Positions 9,124-16,752 of a stretch of 27,212 nucleotides of DNA are shown here, piece after piece. Numbering within the stretch: the first letter of the stretch is position 1; each line of letters starts with the position of its first letter. Made by a program: the position numbers and the translations under genes. Below the pieces are notes generated by a model. That model saw only the letters and a list, made by a program, of their open reading frames with translations. It had not been told where the DNA came from and searched no databases. The DNA lies in contig JBQTIA010000146.1 in assembly GCA_052388455.1 (NCBI GenBank), forward strand, positions 1 to 27,212. Direction: 5' to 3'. The stretch comes from CAZSNH01 sp052388455 (lineage in GTDB: Bacteria > Pseudomonadota > Alphaproteobacteria > Rhizobiales > Hyphomicrobiaceae).

Positions 9124-9132
9124 TATTTAATG

Positions 9133-9188
9133 GAAGGTTGAAGACCGCGGCTCAGCCGCTTTCGCGACCTTCGGCCCAATGATGGGCC
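9133..9188 (+). ncRNA. NasT (ANTAR) target leader RNA with hexaloop hairpin
   Basis: Two adjacent helices stand immediately upstream of a terminator. The first closes with GAAGGT (9133-9138) / ACCTTC (9167-9172) and contains a GCGGC/GCCGC hairpin (9147-9151 / 9155-9159). The second is a textbook hexaloop: stem GGCCC (9173-9177) / GGGCC (9184-9188) with loop AATGAT. Known ANTAR target RNAs have two hexaloop hairpins with A at loop position 1 and G at position 4; this loop has both (9178 and 9181). The first helix does not show a clear hexaloop, so it may be a divergent P1. The gene for an ANTAR protein lies 1.4 kb upstream. Confidence 0.65.
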
Positions 9189-9196
9189 ACTTCAGG

Positions 9197-9261
9197 CAGC
9201 GCTGCCATCGGTGCGAAACCCGGTTCCAACCGGGGCTTTCGTCGCGATGGCGCGCTGTTTT
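9197..9261 (+). terminator. Long intrinsic terminator in the nitrate leader (attenuator)
   Basis: The outer stem pairs 9197-9210 (CAGCGCTGCCATCG) with 9245-9257 (CGATGGCGCGCTG): 13 base pairs with one bulged T at 9203. Inside it, CGAAA (9214-9218) pairs with TTTCG (9237-9241) and CCCGGTT (9219-9225) with AACCGGG (9228-9234). A TTTT run (9258-9261) and further T-rich sequence follow directly. This is a full intrinsic terminator placed between the promoter and the first reductase gene, so default transcription should stop here. It is the expected point of NasT antitermination. Confidence 0.8.
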
Positions 9262-9373
9262 CGTTGGTGTTTAGACCACGATCGCTTCGGACCCTATCCG
9301 TCCAAAGCGTGAATCGTAGGTCTCAGACTAGCGGTGGCGCACGGGGCGCTGCCGCGCCTCGGGGACGGGCAGC

Positions 9374-10594
9374 ATGAGCGAGCCGCTGGTGATCATCGGC
9401 AACGGAATGGCGTCGACACGGCTGGTCGACGAGCTGACCACGTGCGCGCCGGGCCGCTATTCGATCTGCGTCGTCGGTGACGAGCCGTCGCTCGCCTACA
9501 ACCGCGTGCTGCTGTCGTCGCTGCTCGCCCGCGAGATCGAGGCGGAAGCGGTAGAGTTGAAGACCGCAGCGTGGTGGCAGGCTCGCGGTGTGACGCTCGT
9601 CTATGGTCGTCCCGCCATCGCGATCGAGCCGAAGGCCGGCGTCGTCCGGCTGCGCGGCGGCGGCAAGCTCGGGTATTCCAAGCTCGTCATCGCCACCGGG
9701 TCGGAGGCCATCCGCCTGCCGCTGCCCGGCTCCGATCTTCAAGGCGTCGTGACCTTCCGCAACAAGGCCGACACCGATTTTCTACTGGAGCACGCCAAGC
9801 CTGGCCGAGAGGCCGTCGTCATCGGTGGCGGGCTGCTGGGGCTCGAAGCGGCCTACGGGCTCGCCAAGGCGGGCGCCAAGGTCACCATCGTGCATCTGAT
9901 GGACCGGCTGATGGACCGCCAGCTCGACGCACGCGGCGCCGCCATGCTCAAGCGCGAGCTGGAGGCGCGGGGCATCGAGGTTCTGCTCGACGTGGAAAGC
10001 TCCGCTATTCAGGGCCGCCGCAAGGCGACCGGCTTGCGCCTCAAGAGCGGCAAAGTGATCGACGCGCAGCTCGTCGTCATGGCCGTCGGCATCCGGCCCA
10101 ACGCCAAATTGGCGCGCGGCGCCGGCATCGCCTGCGAGCGCGGCATCGTCGTCGACGACCGGATGCAGACGAGCGTGCCGGGCATCCATGCCCTCGGCGA
10201 ATGCGCCGAGCACCGTGGGGTCTGCTACGGGCTCGTCGAGCCGTCCTACGAGCAGGCGCGCGTGCTCGCCACGCATCTGGCCGGCGGCGCGGCACGCTAC
10301 GAGGGCTCGCTGCTCTCGACCAACCTCAAAGTCTCCGGCATGGGTGTGTTCTCGGCCGGGAACTTCCTCGGCGGCGACGGCTCGGAGGAGATCGTGCTCG
10401 CCGATCCCGAGCGCGGGGCCTACCGCAAGATGGTGATGAAGGACGGCCAGCTCGCGGGCGCCGTGCTGTTCGGCGATACCACCGATGCGCTCTGGTATCT
10501 CGACCTCATTCGAACCCGACGCCCGATCGAGCCGATGCGTGGCGAGCTGGTGTTCGGACGCGCCTTCGCCGAGCCGCAGCCGGTGGCGGCATGA
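9374..10594 (+). CDS. NAD(P)H-dependent FAD oxidoreductase of the nitrate assimilation operon (NirB N-terminal-like)
   Basis: The 406-residue product is a pyridine nucleotide-disulphide oxidoreductase-type flavoprotein. The FAD-binding loop is 'VIIGNGMAS' (residues 6-14), followed by 'YNRVLLSSLL' and 'KLVIATGSEAIRLPLPG'. The NAD(P)H-binding loop is 'VIGGGLLGLEAAYGLAKAG' from about residue 149, and the second FAD motif is 'TSVPGIHALGECAEHRG'. This set resembles the N-terminal third of the NADH nitrite reductase NirB, but the later Fe-S and siroheme domains are absent. It probably passes electrons from NAD(P)H to NasA or NirA, perhaps through the [2Fe-2S] domain of NasA. First gene after the leader terminator; its stop overlaps the next start (ATGA at 10591). 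Confidence 0.88.
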   Translation: MSEPLVIIGNGMASTRLVDELTTCAPGRYSICVVGDEPSLAYNRVLLSSLLAREIEAEAVELKTAAWWQARGVTLVYGRPAIAIEPKAGVVRLRGGGKLGYSKLVIATGSEAIRLPLPGSDLQGVVTFRNKADTDFLLEHAKPGREAVVIGGGLLGLEAAYGLAKAGAKVTIVHLMDRLMDRQLDARGAAMLKRELEARGIEVLLDVESSAIQGRRKATGLRLKSGKVIDAQLVVMAVGIRPNAKLARGAGIACERGIVVDDRMQTSVPGIHALGECAEHRGVCYGLVEPSYEQARVLATHLAGGAARYEGSLLSTNLKVSGMGVFSAGNFLGGDGSEEIVLADPERGAYRKMVMKDGQLAGAVLFGDTTDALWYLDLIRTRRPIEPMRGELVFGRAFAEPQPVAA

Positions 10595-12384
10595 GCGGGG
10601 ACGGAGCCATGGGCGGCGATTTCAGTGGCAATCAGAAGCGCTATCTCGAAGGGTTCGTCTCCGGCGTTCAGGCTGGGCGGACAGCGAGCGGGCTGAAGCC
10701 GCTCGGAGGCACAGGGACAGCCGGAGCCGCAGAGCCGATCGGGCCCGACGCCATCCACGCCAAGGCGCAGGATCGACAGAAGGCCGCCGGCAAGAAGCTC
10801 GCCGACCAGGAGAACTGGAAGCGCGAGGAGCATCCCTTCGATGCCTACGCGCGGCTCAAGGCGCAGGCGGCGGCCGGCGAATATCCCAAGCCGCAGGACA
10901 ATTTCCGTTGGCGCTATCACGGACTGTTCTATGTGGCGCCGGCGCAGAACAGCTACATGTGCCGCCTGCGCATTCCGAACGGCATCCTTAAGCATTGGCA
11001 GCTCTCGGGCCTCGCCGACATGGCCGAGCGCTACTGCGGAGCCTATACGCACGTCACCACGCGGGCCAATCTCCAGGTCCGTGAGATCGGGGCGGAGAAT
11101 ACGGTCCATGTTGTCGAAGCGCTGCAGGATCTCGGCCTGACCGCACGCGGAGCCGGAGCCGACAACATCCGCAACGTCACCGGCACGCCGACGGCCGGCA
11201 TCGACCCGCAGGAGCTTCTCGACACCCGGCTTTATGCGCGCGAATGGCACTTTCACATCTTGAACGAGCGTGCCCTTTATGGCCTGCCGCGCAAGTTCAA
11301 CGTCGCCTTCGACGGCGCGGGTCGCATCGCAGCGCTGGAAGAAACCAACGACATCGGCTTTCAGGCCGTGGAAGTGAGCGATGGCGGGGGCCTTCCGGCC
11401 GGCGTCTATTTCCGTCTCGCGCTCGGCGGCATCACTGGCCACAAGGATTTCGCGCGCGACACGGGCATCGTGGTGAAGCCGTCCGATGCGACGAGGATCG
11501 CCGATGCCATCGTGCGCGTGTTCATCGAGCATGGCGACCGCACCAACCGCAACAAGGCGCGGCTGAAGTATGTGCTCGACGCCTGGGGCTTCGAGAAGTT
11601 CATCGCCGAGGTCGAAACGAAGCTCGGCACCAAGCTGCCGCGCATCGCCGCCGCGCACGTCGAGCCGCGCCCGCAGCCGGACCGCATGGCGCATCTCGGC
11701 GTGCACCGCCAAAAACAGGCGGACCTCAACTGGATGGGTCTCGCGCTGCCGCTCGGCAAGCTGACGGCGGATCAGATGCGCACCGTGGCCGCGCTCGCCG
11801 CCGAACTCGGCGACGGCGACGTTCGTCTCACGGTCTGGCAGAACCTGCTCGTCTCCGGCATCCCCGGCGATAAGGTCGCCGCCGCGCGCGACCGCATCGC
11901 GGCGATGGGCCTCTCCTGCGACCCGACCCCCATCCGCGCCGGCCTGGTCGCCTGCACCGGTGCAACCGGCTGCAAGTTCGCCGCCGCCCGGACCAAAGAG
12001 ACCGGCGAGGCCATAGCAGGGTACGTCGAGAGCCGACTTCCGCTCGACCAGCCGGTGAATATCCATCTGACCGGATGCCACCACAGTTGCGCGCAGCACT
12101 ACATCGGCGACATCGGTTTGATCGGCGCCAAGGTGCCGGTCGGCGACGACGGCGATACGGCCGAAGGGTTCCACATTCTGGTCGGCGGCGGCACCGGCGA
12201 CAACGCCACCATCGCGCGCGAGGTCTTGCGCGATGTGAAGAGCGAAGATTGCCCGGAACGCGTCGAGCGTCTGCTCGCCGCCTACATGCAGCATCGCAGC
12301 GGCAACGACGAAACATTCTTCGCATTCTCCAATCGCATCGACATCGACACCTTGAAGCAGCTCGCCGGGTTCACCGCTCCATGA
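10591..12384 (+). CDS. nirA: Siroheme nitrite reductase (NirA family)
   Basis: NirA reduces nitrite to ammonia with six electrons, using siroheme coupled to a [4Fe-4S] cluster. The cluster motif is complete: Cys455-x5-Cys461 in 'CTGATGCKFA' and Cys496-x3-Cys500 in 'TGCHHSCAQHYIGDIGL'. The siroheme-binding 'THVTTRANLQVREI' segment is present. The 597 residues include an N-terminal extension with 'NQKRYLEGFVSGV' (14-26), which resembles the start of the next protein. The start at 10591 overlaps the previous stop by 4 nt; an in-frame ATG at 10609 with GGAG just upstream is an alternative. The stop again overlaps the next start (ATGA at 12381). The same frame runs open upstream to 9571, but that part is inside the previous gene. 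Confidence 0.93.
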   Translation: MSGDGAMGGDFSGNQKRYLEGFVSGVQAGRTASGLKPLGGTGTAGAAEPIGPDAIHAKAQDRQKAAGKKLADQENWKREEHPFDAYARLKAQAAAGEYPKPQDNFRWRYHGLFYVAPAQNSYMCRLRIPNGILKHWQLSGLADMAERYCGAYTHVTTRANLQVREIGAENTVHVVEALQDLGLTARGAGADNIRNVTGTPTAGIDPQELLDTRLYAREWHFHILNERALYGLPRKFNVAFDGAGRIAALEETNDIGFQAVEVSDGGGLPAGVYFRLALGGITGHKDFARDTGIVVKPSDATRIADAIVRVFIEHGDRTNRNKARLKYVLDAWGFEKFIAEVETKLGTKLPRIAAAHVEPRPQPDRMAHLGVHRQKQADLNWMGLALPLGKLTADQMRTVAALAAELGDGDVRLTVWQNLLVSGIPGDKVAAARDRIAAMGLSCDPTPIRAGLVACTGATGCKFAAARTKETGEAIAGYVESRLPLDQPVNIHLTGCHHSCAQHYIGDIGLIGAKVPVGDDGDTAEGFHILVGGGTGDNATIAREVLRDVKSEDCPERVERLLAAYMQHRSGNDETFFAFSNRIDIDTLKQLAGFTAP

Positions 12385-13994
12385 CCATGCACACTCCGCC
12401 ACCGGTGATGCCGCTCATTCCGGAGACGGCGCCGTTCACGTCCGAGCAGCGCTCCTGGCTCAACGGCTTCTTCGCCGGCATCCTCTCGCTGGATGCGGGT
12501 GCCCGCCCAGCCCTGCCCGGAGAGGTTCCGGCCATCGCAGGCGCGACGCAGGGCGACGGCGACGACGGTGCTGCGCCCTGGCACGATCCGGCAATCGAAC
12601 TCGACGAGCGCATGAAGCTCGCCGAAAAGCGCCCCGTCCGCCGCCGTCTGATGGCCGCCATGGCCCAGCAGGACTGCGGCCAGTGCGGCTACAATTGCGA
12701 AAACTACGCGAACGCCATCGCCGAGCAGGCGGAGCCGCGACTCAATCTCTGCGTACCCGGCGGCAAGTCGACGGCGCGGATGCTCAAATCTCTCGTCGAG
12801 GAGATGGGCGGCGGCGTTCTCGACCCCGACGAGAAGAAGGCCAAGGATGCGGCCAAGCCGGCGAAGTCGGATGACGTGAGGCCCGGCCGATCACGAGAGC
12901 ATCCCGTCGCGGCGGCGTTCGTCTCGCGGCAGCTGCTCAACGGCCCCGGCTCGGAGAAGGCGACCAGCCACATCGAGATCGACCTTTCAGCGACGGACCT
13001 CGACTACGTGCCGGGTGACAGCCTCGGTGTCTTCGCGGCGAATGATTCTGCACTTGCCGATGCGATCATCGCGGCCATCGGTGCGCCGCCGGATTTCCCC
13101 ATCGCCGGCAAGTCGCTGCGCCAATGTCTGATCGAGGACACGTCGCTGTCGCCGGCACCCGACGCGCTGTTCCAGCTCATTTCCTATCTCACCGGCGGCG
13201 AGCGTCGGCGCAAGGCGCAGGCCCTCGCCAAGGGCGAGGACCCGGATGGCGACGCCGCGACGCTCGACGTGCTGGCCGCGCTGGAAAAATTTCCCGGCAT
13301 TCGTCCCGATCCCGAAGCGCTGATGGAAGTGCTCGAGCCTCTGCAGCCGCGCCTCTACTCCATCTCGTCTTCGCTCAAGGCCAATCCCGGTCGCGTATCG
13401 CTGACGGTCGACACCGTTCGATACGACATCGGCGGGCGGACGCGGCTCGGCGTTGCCTCGACGCATCTCGGCGACCGCCTGCAGCCCGGAGCACCGCTCC
13501 GGGTCTACGTGCAGAAGGCGCACGGTTTCGCGCTGCCGCCCGATGGTGCCGCGCCGATCATCATGGTTGGTCCTGGAACCGGCGTCGCCCCGTTCCGGGC
13601 CTTCCTTCAGGAACGCCGAGCGACAGCGGCTTCTGGCCCCGCATGGCTGTTCTTCGGGCATCAGCGCTCGAGCTGCGATTTCTTCTACGAGGCCGAGCTC
13701 GAGGTGTTTCGCGAGGCCGGCACACTGACGCGGCTGTCCACCGCCTGGTCGCGCGACGGTGGCCAGAAGGTCTATGTGCAGGATCGTATGCGGGAGGACG
13801 GAGCTGAGCTGTTCCGCTGGCTGGAGCAGGGCGCACACCTCTACATCTGCGGCGACGCCAAGCGCATGGCCAAGGACGTCAATACCGCTCTCGCCGATAT
13901 TCTGGTCGCGCATGGCAAGTTGACAGCCGCCGACGCGGAGGCTCGCATCGCAGCGATGAAGGCCGCCGGACGCTATCAGGCGGATGTCTATTGA
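12381..13994 (+). CDS. CysJ-like NADPH/FAD reductase with a [4Fe-4S] module in place of flavodoxin
   Basis: The C-terminal two thirds match the ferredoxin-NADP reductase part of CysJ: 'HIEIDLSATDLDYVPGDSLGV', the FAD motif RLYSISSS (324-331), the NADP motif GPGTGVAPFRAF (397-408), 'HLYICGDAKRMAKDV' and the typical end 'RYQADVY'. CysJ's FMN flavodoxin domain is missing. In its place, residues 99-124 carry Cys-x2-Cys-x3-Cys-x17-Cys within 'CGQCGYNCENYANAI', ending '...CVPGG', like the [4Fe-4S] motif of RnfB-type proteins. The N-terminus 'TSEQRSWLNGFFAGI' matches CysJ's N-terminal oligomerisation segment. The protein has 537 residues against about 600 for CysJ. It probably donates electrons to NirA and/or NasA. 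Automated annotation may call it sulfite reductase alpha subunit, but the context is nitrate. Confidence 0.88.
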   Translation: MTMHTPPPVMPLIPETAPFTSEQRSWLNGFFAGILSLDAGARPALPGEVPAIAGATQGDGDDGAAPWHDPAIELDERMKLAEKRPVRRRLMAAMAQQDCGQCGYNCENYANAIAEQAEPRLNLCVPGGKSTARMLKSLVEEMGGGVLDPDEKKAKDAAKPAKSDDVRPGRSREHPVAAAFVSRQLLNGPGSEKATSHIEIDLSATDLDYVPGDSLGVFAANDSALADAIIAAIGAPPDFPIAGKSLRQCLIEDTSLSPAPDALFQLISYLTGGERRRKAQALAKGEDPDGDAATLDVLAALEKFPGIRPDPEALMEVLEPLQPRLYSISSSLKANPGRVSLTVDTVRYDIGGRTRLGVASTHLGDRLQPGAPLRVYVQKAHGFALPPDGAAPIIMVGPGTGVAPFRAFLQERRATAASGPAWLFFGHQRSSCDFFYEAELEVFREAGTLTRLSTAWSRDGGQKVYVQDRMREDGAELFRWLEQGAHLYICGDAKRMAKDVNTALADILVAHGKLTAADAEARIAAMKAAGRYQADVY

Positions 13995-13997
13995 GGA
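13993..13997 (+). promoter_or_regulatory. Ribosome binding site deciding the nasA start
   Basis: GAGGA lies 7 nt before the ATG at 14005 and overlaps the TGA stop of the preceding gene. It favours 14005 over the in-frame ATG at 13984, which would lie inside the preceding gene. Confidence 0.65.
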
Positions 13998-14004
13998 CGC
14001 AGCC

Positions 14005-16704
14005 ATGAACGCTCCCGTGCATCCGCCATCCGTCCGCACGACCTGCCCCTATTGCGGTGTCGGCTGCGGCGTGGTCGCCAGACCGGATGGCTTCGGCGGC
14101 GCGACGATCGAAGGCGACCCGAGCCATCCCGCCAATTTCGGCCGTCTGTGCTCGAAGGGCTCGGCGCTCGGCGAGACGCTGTCGCTCGATGGCCGCCTGC
14201 TGCATCCGATGTTGCGCAACGCCAGCGGCTCGCTGGAGCCGGCGACGTGGGACGCCGCGCTCGATCGCGTAGCGCGTGGCTTTCAGGATGTCATCGATCG
14301 TCACGGGCCCGATGCCGTCGCCTTCTACGTCTCGGGCCAGCTGCTGACCGAGGATTATTACGTCGCCAACAAACTGATGAAGGGCTTCATCGGTTCCGGC
14401 AACATCGATACGAACTCACGGCTTTGCATGGCCTCGTCCGTCGCCGGCCACAAGCGTGCGTTCGGATCGGATACGGTTCCCGGATGCTACGAGGACCTGG
14501 ATCAGGCGGACCTGCTGGTGCTGGTCGGCTCGAACGCCGCGTGGTGCCATCCGGTTCTCCATCAGCGCATGATCAGGAACCGGCGTGAGCGCGGTGCCAG
14601 GATCGTGGTCATCGATCCTCGCGCCACGGCGACAGCCGAGGACTGCGACCTGCTGCTGCGCGTTGCGCCCGGCACCGACTCGCTGCTGTTCGCCGGGCTG
14701 TTCGCGCACCTCGTCGAAACGAACGCCATCGACCGGGCCTTCGTGCGCGATTACACCAGCGGCTTTGCCGAGGCCCATGCCCGCGCCCGCCACATGGCAC
14801 CCGACATCGACACCGTCGCCGAGCGCTGCGGGCTCGCGCGATCTGACGTGACGGCGCTGTTCGAGTGGTGGCGTGTGACAGCCAAGACCGTCACGCTCTA
14901 CTCGCAGGGCGTCAATCAATCGGCGCAGGGCACCGACAAGGTCAACGCCATCCTCAACTGCCACCTCGCTAGCGGACGCATCGGGCGTCCGGGAATGGGG
15001 CCGTTCTCGCTCACCGGCCAGCCGAACGCCATGGGCGGCCGCGAGGTCGGCGGGCTCGCCAATCAGCTCGCGTCGCACATGGGATTCGAGCCCGAGAGTG
15101 TCGATCGCCTGCGCCGCTTCTGGAATGCGCCGCGTGTGGCGCGCACTGCGGGCCTGAAGGCGGTCGACATGTTCGAGGCCGTGGCGTCAGGCCGGATCAA
15201 GGCGCTATGGGTGATGGCCACCAATCCGGCCGTCAGCCTGCCGCGTGCCGACGCGGTCCGTACGGCGCTCGGCCAGCTCGATCTCCTGGTGGTTTCGGAT
15301 GTCGTAGGCGACACCGATACGATCCGCGCCGGAGCACATGTTCTCTTGCCGGCGGCGGCCTGGGGCGAGAAGGACGGAACCGTCACCAATTCCGAGCGCC
15401 GCATCTCACGTCAGCGCGCATTCATGCCGGCACCCGCCAGCGCCAGGCCCGACTGGTGGATCATCTCGGAGGTCGGGCGGCGCATGGGATATGCGTCCGC
15501 ATTCGCATTTCAATCGGCAGCCGACATCTTCCGCGAGCACGCCCGGCTGTCCGCGTTCGAGAACGGCGGAGCGCGGGATTTCGATCTCGCAGGTCTCGCT
15601 GAACTTTCGGATCAGGCGTTTGCGCATCTGCCGCCGGTGCAATGGCCGCTACGTAACGTTGCGAAGGCGGGCACCGAGCGGTTGTTTGCGGAGGGTGGGT
15701 TTTTCACGCCCGACCGCCGCGCCCGATTCATTGCCGTCGAGGAGCCGGCGCTGGCCTCGCGTCCGGATCAGCGCTTCCCCCTGCTGCTCAACACCGGGCG
15801 CGTCCGCGACCACTGGCACACCATGACGCGGACCGGAAAATCGCCGCGGCTCTCGGGCCACGTCGAAGAGCCGTTCGTTGCGGTGCATCCGAGCGATGCG
15901 AACCGAGCGGGTCTGGCCGCCGAAGGCTACGCGCGGGTCACTACCGTCAACGGCTCCGCAGTTCTGAAGGTCGAGGTCACAGAAGCGCTGCGGCCGGGCG
16001 AAATTTTCGCGCCGATCCACTGGAGCGCCGCCACGGCTTCGCACGGGCGCATCGGTGCGCTGGTACAGCCGGCGACCGACGCGCATTCGGGTCAGCCGGA
16101 GCTGAAGGCGACTCCGGCGACGTTGTATTGTGTCGCGTATGCCATGCGCGGATTCCTGCTCTTGCGGACCGACCGTCCGATGCCGCCGGCGCTGCAGTGG
16201 GCGCGTGTCGCCGTGGCTGGCGGCGTGGGCTACCGGCTGTCCGGTGCGTACGGCTTCGAGACCTGGAGCCGTCTGTCGCATGAGCTTCTCGGTTCCGATC
16301 GCCCCTTGATCGAGTTCAATGATCCGGGGCAGAAGCGCTATCGCGCCGCCGTCATCGCCGACGGAAGGCTGGACGGCTGCCTGTTCCTGGCCGTCGATCC
16401 CGCCGCGCTGCCCGGCTGGGAATGGCTCAAGTCGCAGTTGGCCGCACCGACGCTCACGGAACCGGCACGCCGGGCTCTGCTGGCGGGTCGGTCGCCCGAG
16501 GGCGCCGAGGATCAAGGCCCGGTCGTCTGCGCCTGTTTCGGGGTTGGCCGCAATCGCATCTGCTCGGCGCTGGCCAAGGGCGAGGCTCACAACGCCGAGG
16601 ACATTGGTCGCGCATTGAAGGCCGGCACGAACTGCGGGTCGTGCCTGCCCGAGCTTCGCAGGCTGGTGTCATCGACCGTCAAGGCACCGGCTGCGGTGGG
16701 ATGA
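14005..16704 (+). CDS. nasA: Assimilatory nitrate reductase catalytic subunit with C-terminal [2Fe-2S] domain
   Basis: This molybdopterin oxidoreductase reduces nitrate to nitrite in the cytoplasm. From the ATG at 14005 it has 899 residues. The N-terminal [4Fe-4S] site is C14-x2-C17-x3-C21-x27-C49 ('TTCPYCGVGCGV ... GRLCSKGSAL'). The Mo-bisMGD body follows ('YVSGQLLTEDYYVANKLMKG', 'TNSRLCMASSV', 'ALWVMATNPAVSLPRAD', 'TGRVRDHWHTMTRTG'). The last 60 residues form a BFD-like [2Fe-2S] domain with C842-x-C844 and C877-x2-C880 ('CACFG', 'TNCGSCLPEL'), as in the NasA/NasC type that accepts electrons from an NAD(P)H flavoprotein. It has no Tat signal. Last gene of the operon; the next gene (sucC) converges on it 48 nt away. 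Confidence 0.95.
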   Translation: MNAPVHPPSVRTTCPYCGVGCGVVARPDGFGGATIEGDPSHPANFGRLCSKGSALGETLSLDGRLLHPMLRNASGSLEPATWDAALDRVARGFQDVIDRHGPDAVAFYVSGQLLTEDYYVANKLMKGFIGSGNIDTNSRLCMASSVAGHKRAFGSDTVPGCYEDLDQADLLVLVGSNAAWCHPVLHQRMIRNRRERGARIVVIDPRATATAEDCDLLLRVAPGTDSLLFAGLFAHLVETNAIDRAFVRDYTSGFAEAHARARHMAPDIDTVAERCGLARSDVTALFEWWRVTAKTVTLYSQGVNQSAQGTDKVNAILNCHLASGRIGRPGMGPFSLTGQPNAMGGREVGGLANQLASHMGFEPESVDRLRRFWNAPRVARTAGLKAVDMFEAVASGRIKALWVMATNPAVSLPRADAVRTALGQLDLLVVSDVVGDTDTIRAGAHVLLPAAAWGEKDGTVTNSERRISRQRAFMPAPASARPDWWIISEVGRRMGYASAFAFQSAADIFREHARLSAFENGGARDFDLAGLAELSDQAFAHLPPVQWPLRNVAKAGTERLFAEGGFFTPDRRARFIAVEEPALASRPDQRFPLLLNTGRVRDHWHTMTRTGKSPRLSGHVEEPFVAVHPSDANRAGLAAEGYARVTTVNGSAVLKVEVTEALRPGEIFAPIHWSAATASHGRIGALVQPATDAHSGQPELKATPATLYCVAYAMRGFLLLRTDRPMPPALQWARVAVAGGVGYRLSGAYGFETWSRLSHELLGSDRPLIEFNDPGQKRYRAAVIADGRLDGCLFLAVDPAALPGWEWLKSQLAAPTLTEPARRALLAGRSPEGAEDQGPVVCACFGVGRNRICSALAKGEAHNAEDIGRALKAGTNCGSCLPELRRLVSSTVKAPAAVG

Positions 16705-16752
16705 AGTCACTGACCGCTGTCCGGCCTTCGCGGGACCGGATGCTGGGCAAGA

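Larger units (their letters stand above)
8975..9373 (+). other. Regulatory gap between nasS and the reductase operon
   Basis: This 399-nt stretch has no credible gene. From left to right it holds an 11-nt palindrome GTGCATTGCAC (9009-9019), an AT-rich patch (about 9062-9130) bounded by the 9-bp inverted repeat CATGCCAAC (9062-9070) / GTTGGCATG (9106-9114), a sigma54-like promoter, a leader RNA with a hexaloop hairpin, a long terminator, and about 110 nt of mostly featureless sequence before the first reductase gene. The separate elements are listed below. Confidence 0.8.

Noticed and set aside
9571..10590. Upstream extension of the nirA frame
   Set aside because: It overlaps the FAD oxidoreductase gene in another frame, and the extra residues are Arg-rich without family resemblance.
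16705..16752. Bidirectional terminator between nasA and sucC
   Set aside because: Only a 5-bp stem (TCCGG/CCGGA) and no T-run on either strand.
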